Assembly (NCBI GenBank): GCA_031404155.1
Contig: JANNGZ010000035.1
Location: 1-8,963 of the forward strand
Length of the DNA stretch: 8,963 nucleotides
Reading direction: 5' to 3'
Origin: JANNGZ01 sp031404155
GTDB taxonomy: Bacteria > Pseudomonadota > Gammaproteobacteria > Burkholderiales > Burkholderiaceae_C
The translations under genes were made by a program, and so were the position numbers. The notes under the pieces are model-generated. The model made no database searches, was not told the DNA's origin, and saw only the letters and a list, made by a program, of their open reading frames with translations. Of this stretch, positions 1 through 5,539 are shown piece by piece. The stretch's first letter is position 1, and each line of letters begins with the position of its first letter.

Positions 1-97
1 CGAAAGGCTTGGTCACGTAGTCGACCGCGCCGAGTTCGAAGGCGCGCACCTTCTCGACGCTGTCTTTCAGCGCCGTCAGGAAGATCACGGGGATCGA
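1..97 (-). pseudogene. Response regulator receiver domain, fragment
   Basis: The minus strand reads the second half of a CheY-like receiver (REC) domain. The visible order is PVIFLTA, then KVRAFELGA, then VDYVTKPF. These match the beta4 strand with its conserved Thr (the phosphorylation-switch residue), the alpha4 region, and the beta5 Lys-Pro pair (KPF) that contacts the phosphoryl group. The phospho-acceptor Asp and everything before it are absent, because the homology stops at about 92-97, where an unrelated plus-strand gene begins. The downstream part (rest of the receiver and any output domain) lies outside the window, so the full protein type (simple regulator, HD-GYP/GGDEF regulator or hybrid kinase) cannot be told. 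The N-terminal truncation is seen directly. Whether it reflects a genomic rearrangement or an assembly join is not resolved. Confidence 0.8.
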
Positions 98-350
98 GCC
101 GCTGCTGGAGGACGTCGGCCGGCTCGACCTCACCGGCATCCGCTGGGTCATCGTCGGCGGTGAATCGGGCGCCCGTGCGCGCCCGATGCGCGCCGAATGG
201 GCCGACAATGTGCGCCGCCAATGCCTGGAAGCCGATGTCGCGTTCTTCTTCAAGCAATGGGGCGCCTGGGGCGCCGATGGCCAGAAGCGGTCGAAGAAGG
301 CGAATGGGCGCTCGTTGAACGGGCAGTTTTGGGACGCGATGCCGGCATGA
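93..350 (+). pseudogene. DUF5131 (phage Gp37/Gp68-like) protein, C-terminal fragment
   Basis: The plus strand is open in one frame from the junction to a TGA at 348-350. It reads IEPLLEDVG, then WVIVGGESG, then ARPMRAEW, then FFFKQWGAWG, and ends in SKKANGRSLNG and DAMPA. These are the hallmark C-terminal blocks of the DUF5131 (Gp37/Gp68) family: the IEPLL block, the VGGESG glycine loop, the FFKQWG motif and the SKK-NGR tail. The family is usually around 230-270 residues, so only roughly the last third (about 85 residues) is present. No start or ribosome-binding site precedes it, because the sequence upstream is the minus-strand receiver-domain fragment. DUF5131 genes are often found in accessory regions and are often paired with a TcmP-type partner; I see no such partner downstream. 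The molecular function is not established. Family assignment is confident; treatment as a broken gene depends on the junction being real. Confidence 0.82.
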
Positions 351-507
351 CCGGCGCGGGCGGAGCGGTAGCGGTGATCACTACTGCGCGCCGGCGAAAG
401 CGCGGTCGAGATCGCCGGTAGGGCGCCGAGTTCAGCACCGCTGGTGACTTGCGCGACCACGCGTCGCGAACGAAGGAGATCGCGTCATCATTTCGGCGAC
501 GCTTAAC
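351..507. other. Gene-free spacer
   Basis: I see no convincing gene on either strand between the DUF5131 stop and the ribosome-binding site of the next gene. The open frames here have compositions typical of shadow frames in GC-rich DNA. There is no clear promoter hexamer pair, stem-loop with a T-tract, or tRNA-like fold. Confidence 0.4.
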
Positions 508-513
508 GAGGAG
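508..513 (+). promoter_or_regulatory. Shine-Dalgarno site for the GrdB-like gene
   Basis: GAGGAG lies six bases before the GTG at 520. It is the main reason for choosing that non-ATG start. Confidence 0.6.
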
Positions 514-519
514 CAACTC

Positions 520-1452
520 GTGGTCGGCGGGGCAAACTCTCAAGAAGACTTCGGCTTCGCACCCGCGCAGGACACGCCGATTGCGTACCTGCCACGCATC
601 CGCGAGTACTACCAGGCGTTGGGGTACGGCGCGCCTTACGTATGGGCCCACTACGCCGAGGTGCCGTTGCATCGCTTGAGCAAGCCGCTGCGCGAATGCC
701 GCGTGGCGCTGAACACCAGCGCGGCGCCGTACCAAGCCGACAAGGGGGACCAGGGACCGGGCGCGCCGTACAACGCCAGCGCCAAGTTCTACAGCGTTTA
801 CTCCGGCGACAGCGGTCACGACCACGACCTGCGCATCTCGCATCTGGCGATCGACCGCAACCACACCACCGCGGAAGACCCCGGCAGCTACTTCCCGCTG
901 CCGGCCTTGCGCCGCGCGGCGGCGGCGGGCCGCATCGGCGAGCTGGCCGCTCGCTTTCATGGCCTGCCGACCAACCGCAGCCATGCCACCACCTTGAACA
1001 TCGACGTGCCCGAGCTGCTCGCCCGCTGCCGTGAAGACGGCGCCGATGCCGCGGTGCTGGTGCCCAACTGCCCGGTGTGCCACCAGAGCGCGAGCCTGGC
1101 CGCGCGGGCGCTCGAAGCCGGCGGCATCGCCACCGTGGTTCTGGGCTGCGCCAAAGACATCGTCGAATTTGTCGGCGTGCCTCGTTTTCTGTTCTCCGAC
1201 TTCCCGCTCGGCAACCCCGCCGGGCGGCCGAAGGACCACGTCTCGCAAGACTTCACGCTGGCCCTGGCGCTCGACCTGCTCGAGGCCGCAACTGCGGCAC
1301 GTTGCACGGTGCAGTCGCCGCTGCGCTGGTCCGAGAGTGCGGACTGGAAACTCGACTATTGCAACGCGGCGCGGCTGTCGGCCGATGAGATCGCGCGCCG
1401 CCGCGCCGAGTTCGACCGCGGCAAAGCCGAGGCCAAACTGCAACGCGGATAG
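520..1452 (+). CDS. GrdB-like (glycine/sarcosine/betaine reductase component B family) protein, Cys form
   Basis: This encodes a 310-residue soluble protein of the glycine/sarcosine/betaine (and D-proline) reductase component B superfamily. In Stickland-type reductases this subunit binds substrate and carries a redox-active selenocysteine. Blocks that fit the family include a Tyr/Arg-rich N-terminal segment (PIAYLPRIREYY, then PYVWAHY), SKPLRECRVAL near residues 54-64, GDSGHDHDLRISH, PTNRSHATTL, and VLVPNCPVCHQ at about 179-189. The Cys184-x-x-Cys187 pair lies in the region where selenoprotein members carry Sec, and here it is encoded by ordinary TGC codons. A second conserved Cys is in GCAKDIVE (about residue 210). 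The start is GTG at 520, with GAGGAG at 508-513 six bases upstream. The frame is open further upstream without a better start, so the N-terminus is uncertain by a few residues. No GrdA or GrdC partner is nearby, so an actual reductase role is not shown. The next gene follows on the same strand after 82 bases and may be co-transcribed. Confidence 0.82.
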   Translation: MVGGANSQEDFGFAPAQDTPIAYLPRIREYYQALGYGAPYVWAHYAEVPLHRLSKPLRECRVALNTSAAPYQADKGDQGPGAPYNASAKFYSVYSGDSGHDHDLRISHLAIDRNHTTAEDPGSYFPLPALRRAAAAGRIGELAARFHGLPTNRSHATTLNIDVPELLARCREDGADAAVLVPNCPVCHQSASLAARALEAGGIATVVLGCAKDIVEFVGVPRFLFSDFPLGNPAGRPKDHVSQDFTLALALDLLEAATAARCTVQSPLRWSESADWKLDYCNAARLSADEIARRRAEFDRGKAEAKLQRG

Positions 1453-1457
1453 GCTTG

Positions 1458-1501
1458 CTCGCTGACTCGCTGACTCGCTCGCTCACTCGCTCACTCGCTT
1501 G
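1458..1501. repeat. Degenerate 8-bp tandem repeat
   Basis: Six bases after the GrdB-like stop codon the sequence becomes a short tandem array. It holds two copies of CTCGCTGA (1458-1473), a half unit CTCG (1474-1477), two copies of CTCGCTCA (1478-1493) and a decayed CTCGCTTG (1494-1501), trailing into CCCACTCACCCAC. It occupies most of the spacer before the hydrolase gene at 1535. It is simple-sequence DNA, apparently expanded by slippage. No known element is recognised, and the units are direct, not inverted, so it does not form a terminator stem. Confidence 0.85.
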
Positions 1502-1534
1502 CCCACTCACCCACAACCAGCACCGGAGACGACG

Positions 1535-3706
1535 ATGGCCGATTCAAGATGGCGCAAGCTGCGCCGCCAACCCCACCTCGGCGAGGCCGTGGCAACGGCT
1601 ACCGCGGCGGCGCTGCTGCTCGCGGTTTGCGGCGCCGCCCAGGCCCGGGTGGTACGCATCCAGATCGACAAGGTCGAAGCGCTGGCCTCGGCGCCCGGCC
1701 AGACCATCGCCTACGAGCAGATTGCCGGCCGCGCCTTCGGCGAGCTCGACCCGCGCGAGCCGCTGAACGCGATCATCCAGGACATCGAACTCGGCAAAAG
1801 CGCCGACGGCAAGGTGCGTTACACCGCGAGCTTCGTGCTCACCAAGCCGGTGGACCTCTCGCAAGGCAGCGGCCTGATGTGGCACGACGTGCCCAACCGC
1901 GGCACGCCGATCACCATCGTGGTGGCCGAGCGCAATTTCGGCGATGTCGGCCTGGCCAGCGCCTGGCAGGGCGACAACTCGGGCGGCACTGCGGTGCGCG
2001 ACACGATGGAGGTCAGCGGGCGCCATTGGCTGCAAGTGCCGGTAGCCAAAAACGCCGACGGCAGCGCGGTCACCGGCCAGGTGTTCGGGCGCATCGTGAA
2101 CCGCTCGGGCCCGGCCTCGCAGCCGCTGATCATCCAGACCAACCCGCTGCCCTACCGGCCGAATTCACTCGACACCGCCGAGGCGCGCCTCGTCACCCGC
2201 ACAGGCGAGACGATGGAGGGCGTGGCCCTGGGTGAGGCCGTGGTGCCGGGCAGCGACTGGGCCTGGGCCCGCTGCACCGAGGCGGCGCCCTTCCCCGGCA
2301 CACCCGACCCGACACAAATCTGCGTCAAAGGCGGCTTCGATGCCAGCAAGCTCTACCAGGTCACCTTCAAGGCCAAGGATCCCTACCTGCTCGGCGTGGG
2401 CTTCGCGGCTTGGCGCGATGTGGGTGTGTTCTTCAAGCGGGCCCTGGCCGACGACGTGGGCACGCCGAACCCGGTGGCCAAACGCATCACGCACAGCATC
2501 GGCCGCGGCAACTCGCAGTCGGGCAACTACCTGCGCGGTTATCTGCACCTGGGCTTCAACCAGGCCGAAGACCGCAGCGCGGTGCACGACGGCCTGTGGC
2601 CGATCATCGCCGGGCGCCGCATTGCATTGAACTTCCGCTGGGCACAGCCCGACGGCGTGCTCGAGCTGTACCAGGCCGGCAGCGAAGGGCCGCAGTGGTG
2701 GCCCAAGTTTCCCGACCCGGTGCGGGGCTTGCCCGCGGCCGGCATTCTCGACCGCTGCGAAGCCACCAAGACCTGCCCGAAGGTGATCGAACATTTTGGT
2801 TCGGCCGAAGTCTGGGCGCTCAAGCTCACGCCGGAATGGGTGGGCACCGAGGCCAAGACGGACATCCCAATTCCGGGCAACGTGCGCCGCTACTACATCG
2901 CAAGTTCCAGCCACGGTGGTGGCGCGGGGGGCTTCGATTCGAGCCTGCCCGGGGTCGGCCTGCCGGCCACCGGGCCCAACTGCCCGGGCAACAACTTCGG
3001 CAGCGCGCTGTTGCCGGCCAACCCGGTGCCCCACGTGCACACCGTGAACGCCTTGCGGGTGCACTTTCGCCACTGGGTGATGCGCGGCGTGCTTCCACCC
3101 GAGAGCGTCTACCCCACGCTGGCCGGCACGAAGGCCAGCGGCGGGACCGGCCGCACGCTCCCCGATCTGGTGGAAGCGAACAAAACGGCGATGGGTTTCC
3201 CGACCCTTCCCGGCCTGCGCGAAAGCGCGCCGGAGGCCGGCTTCATCATGCCGGTGCACGACTACGACTGGGGCCCGCAGTTCAACGCCCTCGACGGCTC
3301 GGGCGTGCCGAGCAACGCACCGCCGCCGATCAAACAGGTGATCAAGATGCTGGTGCCTCGCGTGGACGCCGACGGCAACGAGGTGGGTGGCGTGCCGGTG
3401 GTGCTGACCGACGCGCCGCTGGGCACCTACCTCGGCTGGAACATCACCGCCGACGGCGCGCGGCCGTTTCACAAGGGGCAGATCTGCAACTACGTCGGCG
3501 GCATGCTGCCGTTCGCAAAAACCAAGGCCGAGCGCTTGGCCAACAAGGACCCGCGCCTGTCGCTCGAAGAGCGGTACGGCACGCACGAAGGCTACATGGC
3601 CGCGGTGAAGAAGGCGGCGGCGAATGCGGTGGCGCGCGGATTCCTGCTGCCGGTGGATGCGGACGCGCTGATCGCCGCGGCCGCTGCGAGCCAGGTGTTG
3701 AGGTAA
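1535..3706 (+). CDS. Secreted alpha/beta hydrolase-domain protein (ABhydrolase_10-like)
   Basis: This encodes a 723-residue exported protein. The N-terminus has a basic region (RWRKLRR), a hydrophobic Ala/Leu core (about residues 18-31) and an AQA cleavage site, so a Sec signal peptide probably ends near residue 37. The mature part resembles the large 'alpha/beta hydrolase domain-containing' family. It has a nucleophile-elbow-like GNSQSGNYLRGYLHLGFN at about 325-342, with the catalytic Ser being Ser327 or more likely Ser329. A conserved HFRHWVMRG block lies near 510-518, and a C-terminal VPRVDADGNE (607-616) followed by GTYLGWN (about 630-636) is typical of this family. The general chemistry is probably ester or lactone hydrolysis in the periplasm or outside; the substrate is unknown. 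The ATG at 1535 is preferred over an in-frame TTG at 1499, because GGAG (1525-1528) sits six bases upstream and the signal peptide then has normal length. The upstream neighbour is the GrdB-like gene. Confidence 0.85.
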   Translation: MADSRWRKLRRQPHLGEAVATATAAALLLAVCGAAQARVVRIQIDKVEALASAPGQTIAYEQIAGRAFGELDPREPLNAIIQDIELGKSADGKVRYTASFVLTKPVDLSQGSGLMWHDVPNRGTPITIVVAERNFGDVGLASAWQGDNSGGTAVRDTMEVSGRHWLQVPVAKNADGSAVTGQVFGRIVNRSGPASQPLIIQTNPLPYRPNSLDTAEARLVTRTGETMEGVALGEAVVPGSDWAWARCTEAAPFPGTPDPTQICVKGGFDASKLYQVTFKAKDPYLLGVGFAAWRDVGVFFKRALADDVGTPNPVAKRITHSIGRGNSQSGNYLRGYLHLGFNQAEDRSAVHDGLWPIIAGRRIALNFRWAQPDGVLELYQAGSEGPQWWPKFPDPVRGLPAAGILDRCEATKTCPKVIEHFGSAEVWALKLTPEWVGTEAKTDIPIPGNVRRYYIASSSHGGGAGGFDSSLPGVGLPATGPNCPGNNFGSALLPANPVPHVHTVNALRVHFRHWVMRGVLPPESVYPTLAGTKASGGTGRTLPDLVEANKTAMGFPTLPGLRESAPEAGFIMPVHDYDWGPQFNALDGSGVPSNAPPPIKQVIKMLVPRVDADGNEVGGVPVVLTDAPLGTYLGWNITADGARPFHKGQICNYVGGMLPFAKTKAERLANKDPRLSLEERYGTHEGYMAAVKKAAANAVARGFLLPVDADALIAAAAASQVLR

Positions 3707-3707
3707 A

Positions 3708-3745
3708 GCAGGCGGCTGTCGGCAGCGTTGGGCGGCGCCGCCTGC
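3708..3745 (+). terminator. Candidate stem-loop terminator after the secreted hydrolase
   Basis: GCAGGCGGC at 3708-3716 is exactly complementary to GCCGCCTGC at 3737-3745, giving a 9-bp stem with a 20-base loop. It starts one base after the TAA stop. The loop side contains a competing 12-bp palindrome, GGCGGCGCCGCC (3731-3742). No T-tract follows, so intrinsic termination is only inferred from position and stem strength. It lies between convergent reading frames. Confidence 0.4.
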
Positions 3746-3756
3746 GCGGCCGCGGC

Positions 3757-4204
3757 TCAACGCGCGGCGGCCAGCAACAAGCTCGCACCCCGCTCCGCAA
3801 TCATCACCGTCGGGCTCGCGGTGTTGCCCGAGACGATGCTGGGCATCACCGAGACGTCGATCACGCGGCTTGTAGCGCGCCAGCGCGTCGCCGCCAACGA
3901 TGCGGCGGGTGAGCCGCATGGCGTCGACGATGGCCTTGCGGTCGCGCTCGGTGTGCAGGTAGTTCATCAACAGGCGCGGCGGCTGCGCGGCCGAGCTGGC
4001 GGAGTTCGGCGCGCCCAGACGCAGGCGCCCCCGGCTGCTCGGCCGCAGGTCGTAGGCGAGAGGGTCAGGCCGGGGAAGGGGTCGAACTTCGCAGCGAAGG
4101 CTTCGCGCGAAAACGGCAGCACATTGAAGCCGAGGTCGACGCGCTCCACGCCCGGGCTCGAACGCGCGAAGAGGCCGAGCTGGCAGGGCGCCATCGACAG
4201 CGGC
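3757..4204 (-). pseudogene. GMC-family oxidoreductase (choline dehydrogenase-like) remnant
   Basis: Three consecutive minus-strand pieces add up to the C-terminal part of a GMC flavoprotein oxidoreductase, but in different frames. Piece 1 (about 4057-4203) reads PLSMAPCQLGLFARSS, then LPFSREAF, then PGLTLSP. Piece 2 (about 3869-4056) is shifted by one base and reads YDLRPSSRGRLRLGAP, then NYLHTERDRKAI, then GGDALARYKP. Piece 3 (3757-3867) changes frame again and reads RVIDVSVMPSIVSGN, then ASPTVMIAERGASLL, ending at a TGA (3757-3759). Intact GMC enzymes have roughly 50 residues between pieces 2 and 3, including the HPxGTCRMG motif with the catalytic histidine; that block is missing here. The whole N-terminal FAD-binding half is also missing, ending at the junction near 4204. 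The protein cannot be functional. Family identity is confident. The cause (true decay or poor assembly) is not settled. Confidence 0.85.
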
Positions 4205-4205
4205 C

Positions 4206-4388
4206 AGCGCGCTGCACCACTGTGTCATCGAGGAGCTGGCGCTGACCCTGCCGAAGGCCCGGCGCGCGGTCATCGGCGGCGCGGGGCATGGCTCACCGCA
4301 CGAAAACGCCGACGCTTTCAACGCGGCGCTGCTCGGGTTCCTGGCGGAAAGGATTCAGCGCAGCTGCGCTGAATCACCGGCGCGCTGA
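4206..4388 (+). pseudogene. Alpha/beta hydrolase, C-terminal fragment
   Basis: A plus-strand frame ending at TGA 4386-4388 reads ALHHCVIEELALTLPKARR, then AVIGGAGHGSPHENADAFN, then LLGFLAERIQR. This is the last 60 or so residues of a small alpha/beta hydrolase: the segment after the acidic residue, the loop with the catalytic histidine (His codon at 4287-4289 in GAGHGSPHEN), and the final helix. The nucleophile, the acid and the core domain are absent. No start codon or ribosome-binding site exists upstream, because the sequence there belongs to the opposite-strand GMC remnant. The join lies at about 4203-4211. The last codons run through a perfect palindrome, which may have altered the native C-terminus. 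The fragment converges on the solute-binding protein gene. Confidence 0.75.
4352..4375. repeat. 24-bp perfect palindrome
   Basis: GATTCAGCGCAG (4352-4363) is followed directly by its exact reverse complement (4364-4375), with no spacer. It overlaps the last codons of the hydrolase fragment. The right end continues as CGCTGAATCACCGG (4367-4380), which is repeated in slightly altered form as CGCTGAACCACCGA (4383-4396), 12 of 14 bases identical. It lies between convergent frames, so it could fold as a bidirectional hairpin in RNA, or be a protein-binding site or a repeat-element end. No T-tract is present. Confidence 0.85.
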
Positions 4389-4415
4389 ACCACCGAAGCG
4401 CAGAGCTGTCGCAGC

Positions 4416-4433
4416 GCAACGCCGCCGCGTTGC
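4416..4433 (-). terminator. Candidate stem-loop downstream of the solute-binding protein gene
   Basis: GCAACGC (4416-4422) and GCGTTGC (4427-4433) form a 7-bp perfect stem with a 4-base loop, nine bases beyond the stop codon of the minus-strand binding-protein gene. No T-run follows, so terminator function is inferred from position only. Confidence 0.4.
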
Positions 4434-4442
4434 AGCAAGCCC

Positions 4443-5411
4443 TCAATTCGCCGTCGCCCCGCTGTCCTTCACCACCTTGCCCAGGCGCGGCACGTCGGCC
4501 TTGATCAGCGCGGAGAGTTCGGCCGGCGGCATGCCCGAGATGTCGAGGCCGAGGTCGGTGAGGCGCTTGGCCACGTCGGGCATTTTCAGGATCTTGCCGA
4601 TCTCGGTGTAGAGCCGCTCGATGATCGGCTTGGGTGTGCCGGCCGGCGCAAACACGGCCTGCCAGGAGCTGAGTTCGTAGCCGGTGAGGCCGGATTCGGC
4701 CATCGTCGGCACCTCCGGCGCCGAGCCGGAGCGCTGCGCCGTCGTGACGGCCAGCGCGCGCAGCTTGCCGGCCTTGATGTGCTGGATCACGGTGGTGATG
4801 TTGTCGAAGGCGACCGGCAGCGTGCCGCCGAGCAGCTCGGGAATCATCGGCCCGCTGCCGCGGTACGGCACATGCTGCATCTGCACGCTGGCGAGGGTCT
4901 TGAAGAGCTCGCCCGAGATGTGCTGCGAAGTGCCGACGCCGGCCGAGCCGAAGGAATACTTGTTCGGGTTGGCCTTGAGCAGCGCGATGAATTCGCGCAC
5001 GTTGTTGGCCGGCACGCCGGGGTGCACGACGAGCACATTGGGCAGGGTCACGTACATCGTGATCGGCTCGAAGCTGCTCACCGGGTCGTAGGGCAGCTTG
5101 TCGTACAGCGTCGCGTTGATCGCGTGCGAGCTGACCGTGCCGCCGCCGATGGTGTAGCCGTCGGGCGCGGCGCGTGCCAGTTCCGTTGCCCCGGCCGAGC
5201 CGCCCTGGCCGGGTTTGTTGTCGACCACGATGGTCTGGCCGAGCGCGAGGCCGAGTTTTTCGCCGACCACACGCGCCAGAATGTCGGTGGTGCCGCCGGG
5301 GGCGAAGGGCACGATGTAGCGGATCGGCTTGTTCGGCCAGGCGGCGGTCTGGGCCCGGGCCAGCGGCGTGGCCGCGAGGGCAAGCACAAAAGTGCGGCGC
5401 TGCATCGTCAT
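4443..5411 (-). CDS. Tripartite tricarboxylate transporter-type periplasmic substrate-binding protein (Bug/TctC family)
   Basis: This encodes a 322-residue protein of normal family length. A Sec signal peptide (MTMQRRTFVLALAATPLARA) should be cleaved after Ala20. The mature protein starts with the Bug/TctC pattern WPNKPIRYIVPFAPGGTTD (about residues 25-43), which in solved members forms part of the carboxylate pocket. It then has DNKPGQGGSAGA, ARAAPDGYTIG, KYSFGSAGVGTS, VPYRGSGPMIPELLGG and AGKLRALAVT, all standard blocks. In the periplasm it should bind a small carboxylate or related compound. The ATG at 5411 is supported by GGAG eight bases upstream (5420-5423). No TctA or TctB membrane subunits are in the window, as is common for the many orphan Bug proteins of Burkholderiales. 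It is divergent from the YbiC-like dehydrogenase across 128 bases, which suggests a hydroxy-acid ligand; that is inference. Confidence 0.93.
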   Translation of the reverse strand: MTMQRRTFVLALAATPLARAQTAAWPNKPIRYIVPFAPGGTTDILARVVGEKLGLALGQTIVVDNKPGQGGSAGATELARAAPDGYTIGGGTVSSHAINATLYDKLPYDPVSSFEPITMYVTLPNVLVVHPGVPANNVREFIALLKANPNKYSFGSAGVGTSQHISGELFKTLASVQMQHVPYRGSGPMIPELLGGTLPVAFDNITTVIQHIKAGKLRALAVTTAQRSGSAPEVPTMAESGLTGYELSSWQAVFAPAGTPKPIIERLYTEIGKILKMPDVAKRLTDLGLDISGMPPAELSALIKADVPRLGKVVKDSGATAN

Positions 5412-5539
5412 GGTGTTCGCTCCGGAGCCGATGATTCGGCGGCGACAGTCTAGGATCGAGCCGCGAAAATGCGCAGCCCGCAGATTCCCGCAGACCCCGG
5501 CACCCGCAACCCGAGAACCCCGAGAACCCCGAGAACCCC
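5412..5539. promoter_or_regulatory. Divergent intergenic region with promoters for both neighbours
   Basis: These 128 bases must hold the 5' signals of the binding-protein gene (minus) and the YbiC-like gene (plus). On the minus strand TAGACT (5447-5452) is a plausible -10 box about 35 bases upstream of the binding-protein start, but I find no good -35 partner at normal spacing. No clear operator palindrome is visible. The right-hand end is taken up by the 9-bp tandem repeat. Confidence 0.4.
5511..5537 (+). repeat. Three 9-bp tandem repeats over the ribosome-binding site
   Basis: Three identical copies of CCGAGAACC (5511-5519, 5520-5528, 5529-5537) end two bases before the ATG at 5540. The only Shine-Dalgarno-like sequence for that gene is the GAGA inside the repeat unit. 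The last copy (5531-5534) is at a usable distance from the start. Confidence 0.9.

Noticed and set aside
351..519. A TcmP-type partner gene after the DUF5131 fragment
   Set aside because: No TcmP-like motif is readable in any frame; the space is too short and the next gene is GrdB-like.
1069..1080. Selenocysteine at the GrdB-like active-site motif
   Set aside because: Both positions are plain TGC codons and no in-frame TGA occurs, so this is a Cys form, not a selenoprotein.
250..1443. Long minus-strand open frame (397 codons) opposite the GrdB-like gene
   Set aside because: It is the mirror frame of a convincing family member in GC-rich DNA. Its protein is Arg/Ala/Val-rich with no recognisable motif and no ribosome-binding site.
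1458..1501. CRISPR-like array
   Set aside because: The units are 8 bases long with no spacers; this is simple tandem DNA.
1499..1534. Upstream TTG start for the secreted hydrolase
   Set aside because: It would add 12 residues before the signal peptide, and the ribosome-binding site is correctly placed only for the ATG at 1535.
1626..1640. Lipobox (LAVC) in the secreted hydrolase signal peptide
   Set aside because: The residue before Cys is Val, which is unusual for a lipobox, and an AQA signal-peptidase I site follows a few residues later.
2165..4321. Very long minus-strand open frame (718 codons) opposite the secreted hydrolase
   Set aside because: Most of it is the antisense shadow of the hydrolase. 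Only the part around 3869-4056 carries real homology, and that belongs to one frame of the broken GMC gene.
4352..4375. Insertion-sequence terminal inverted repeat
   Set aside because: There is no transposase, no second inverted copy in the window and no target-site duplication.
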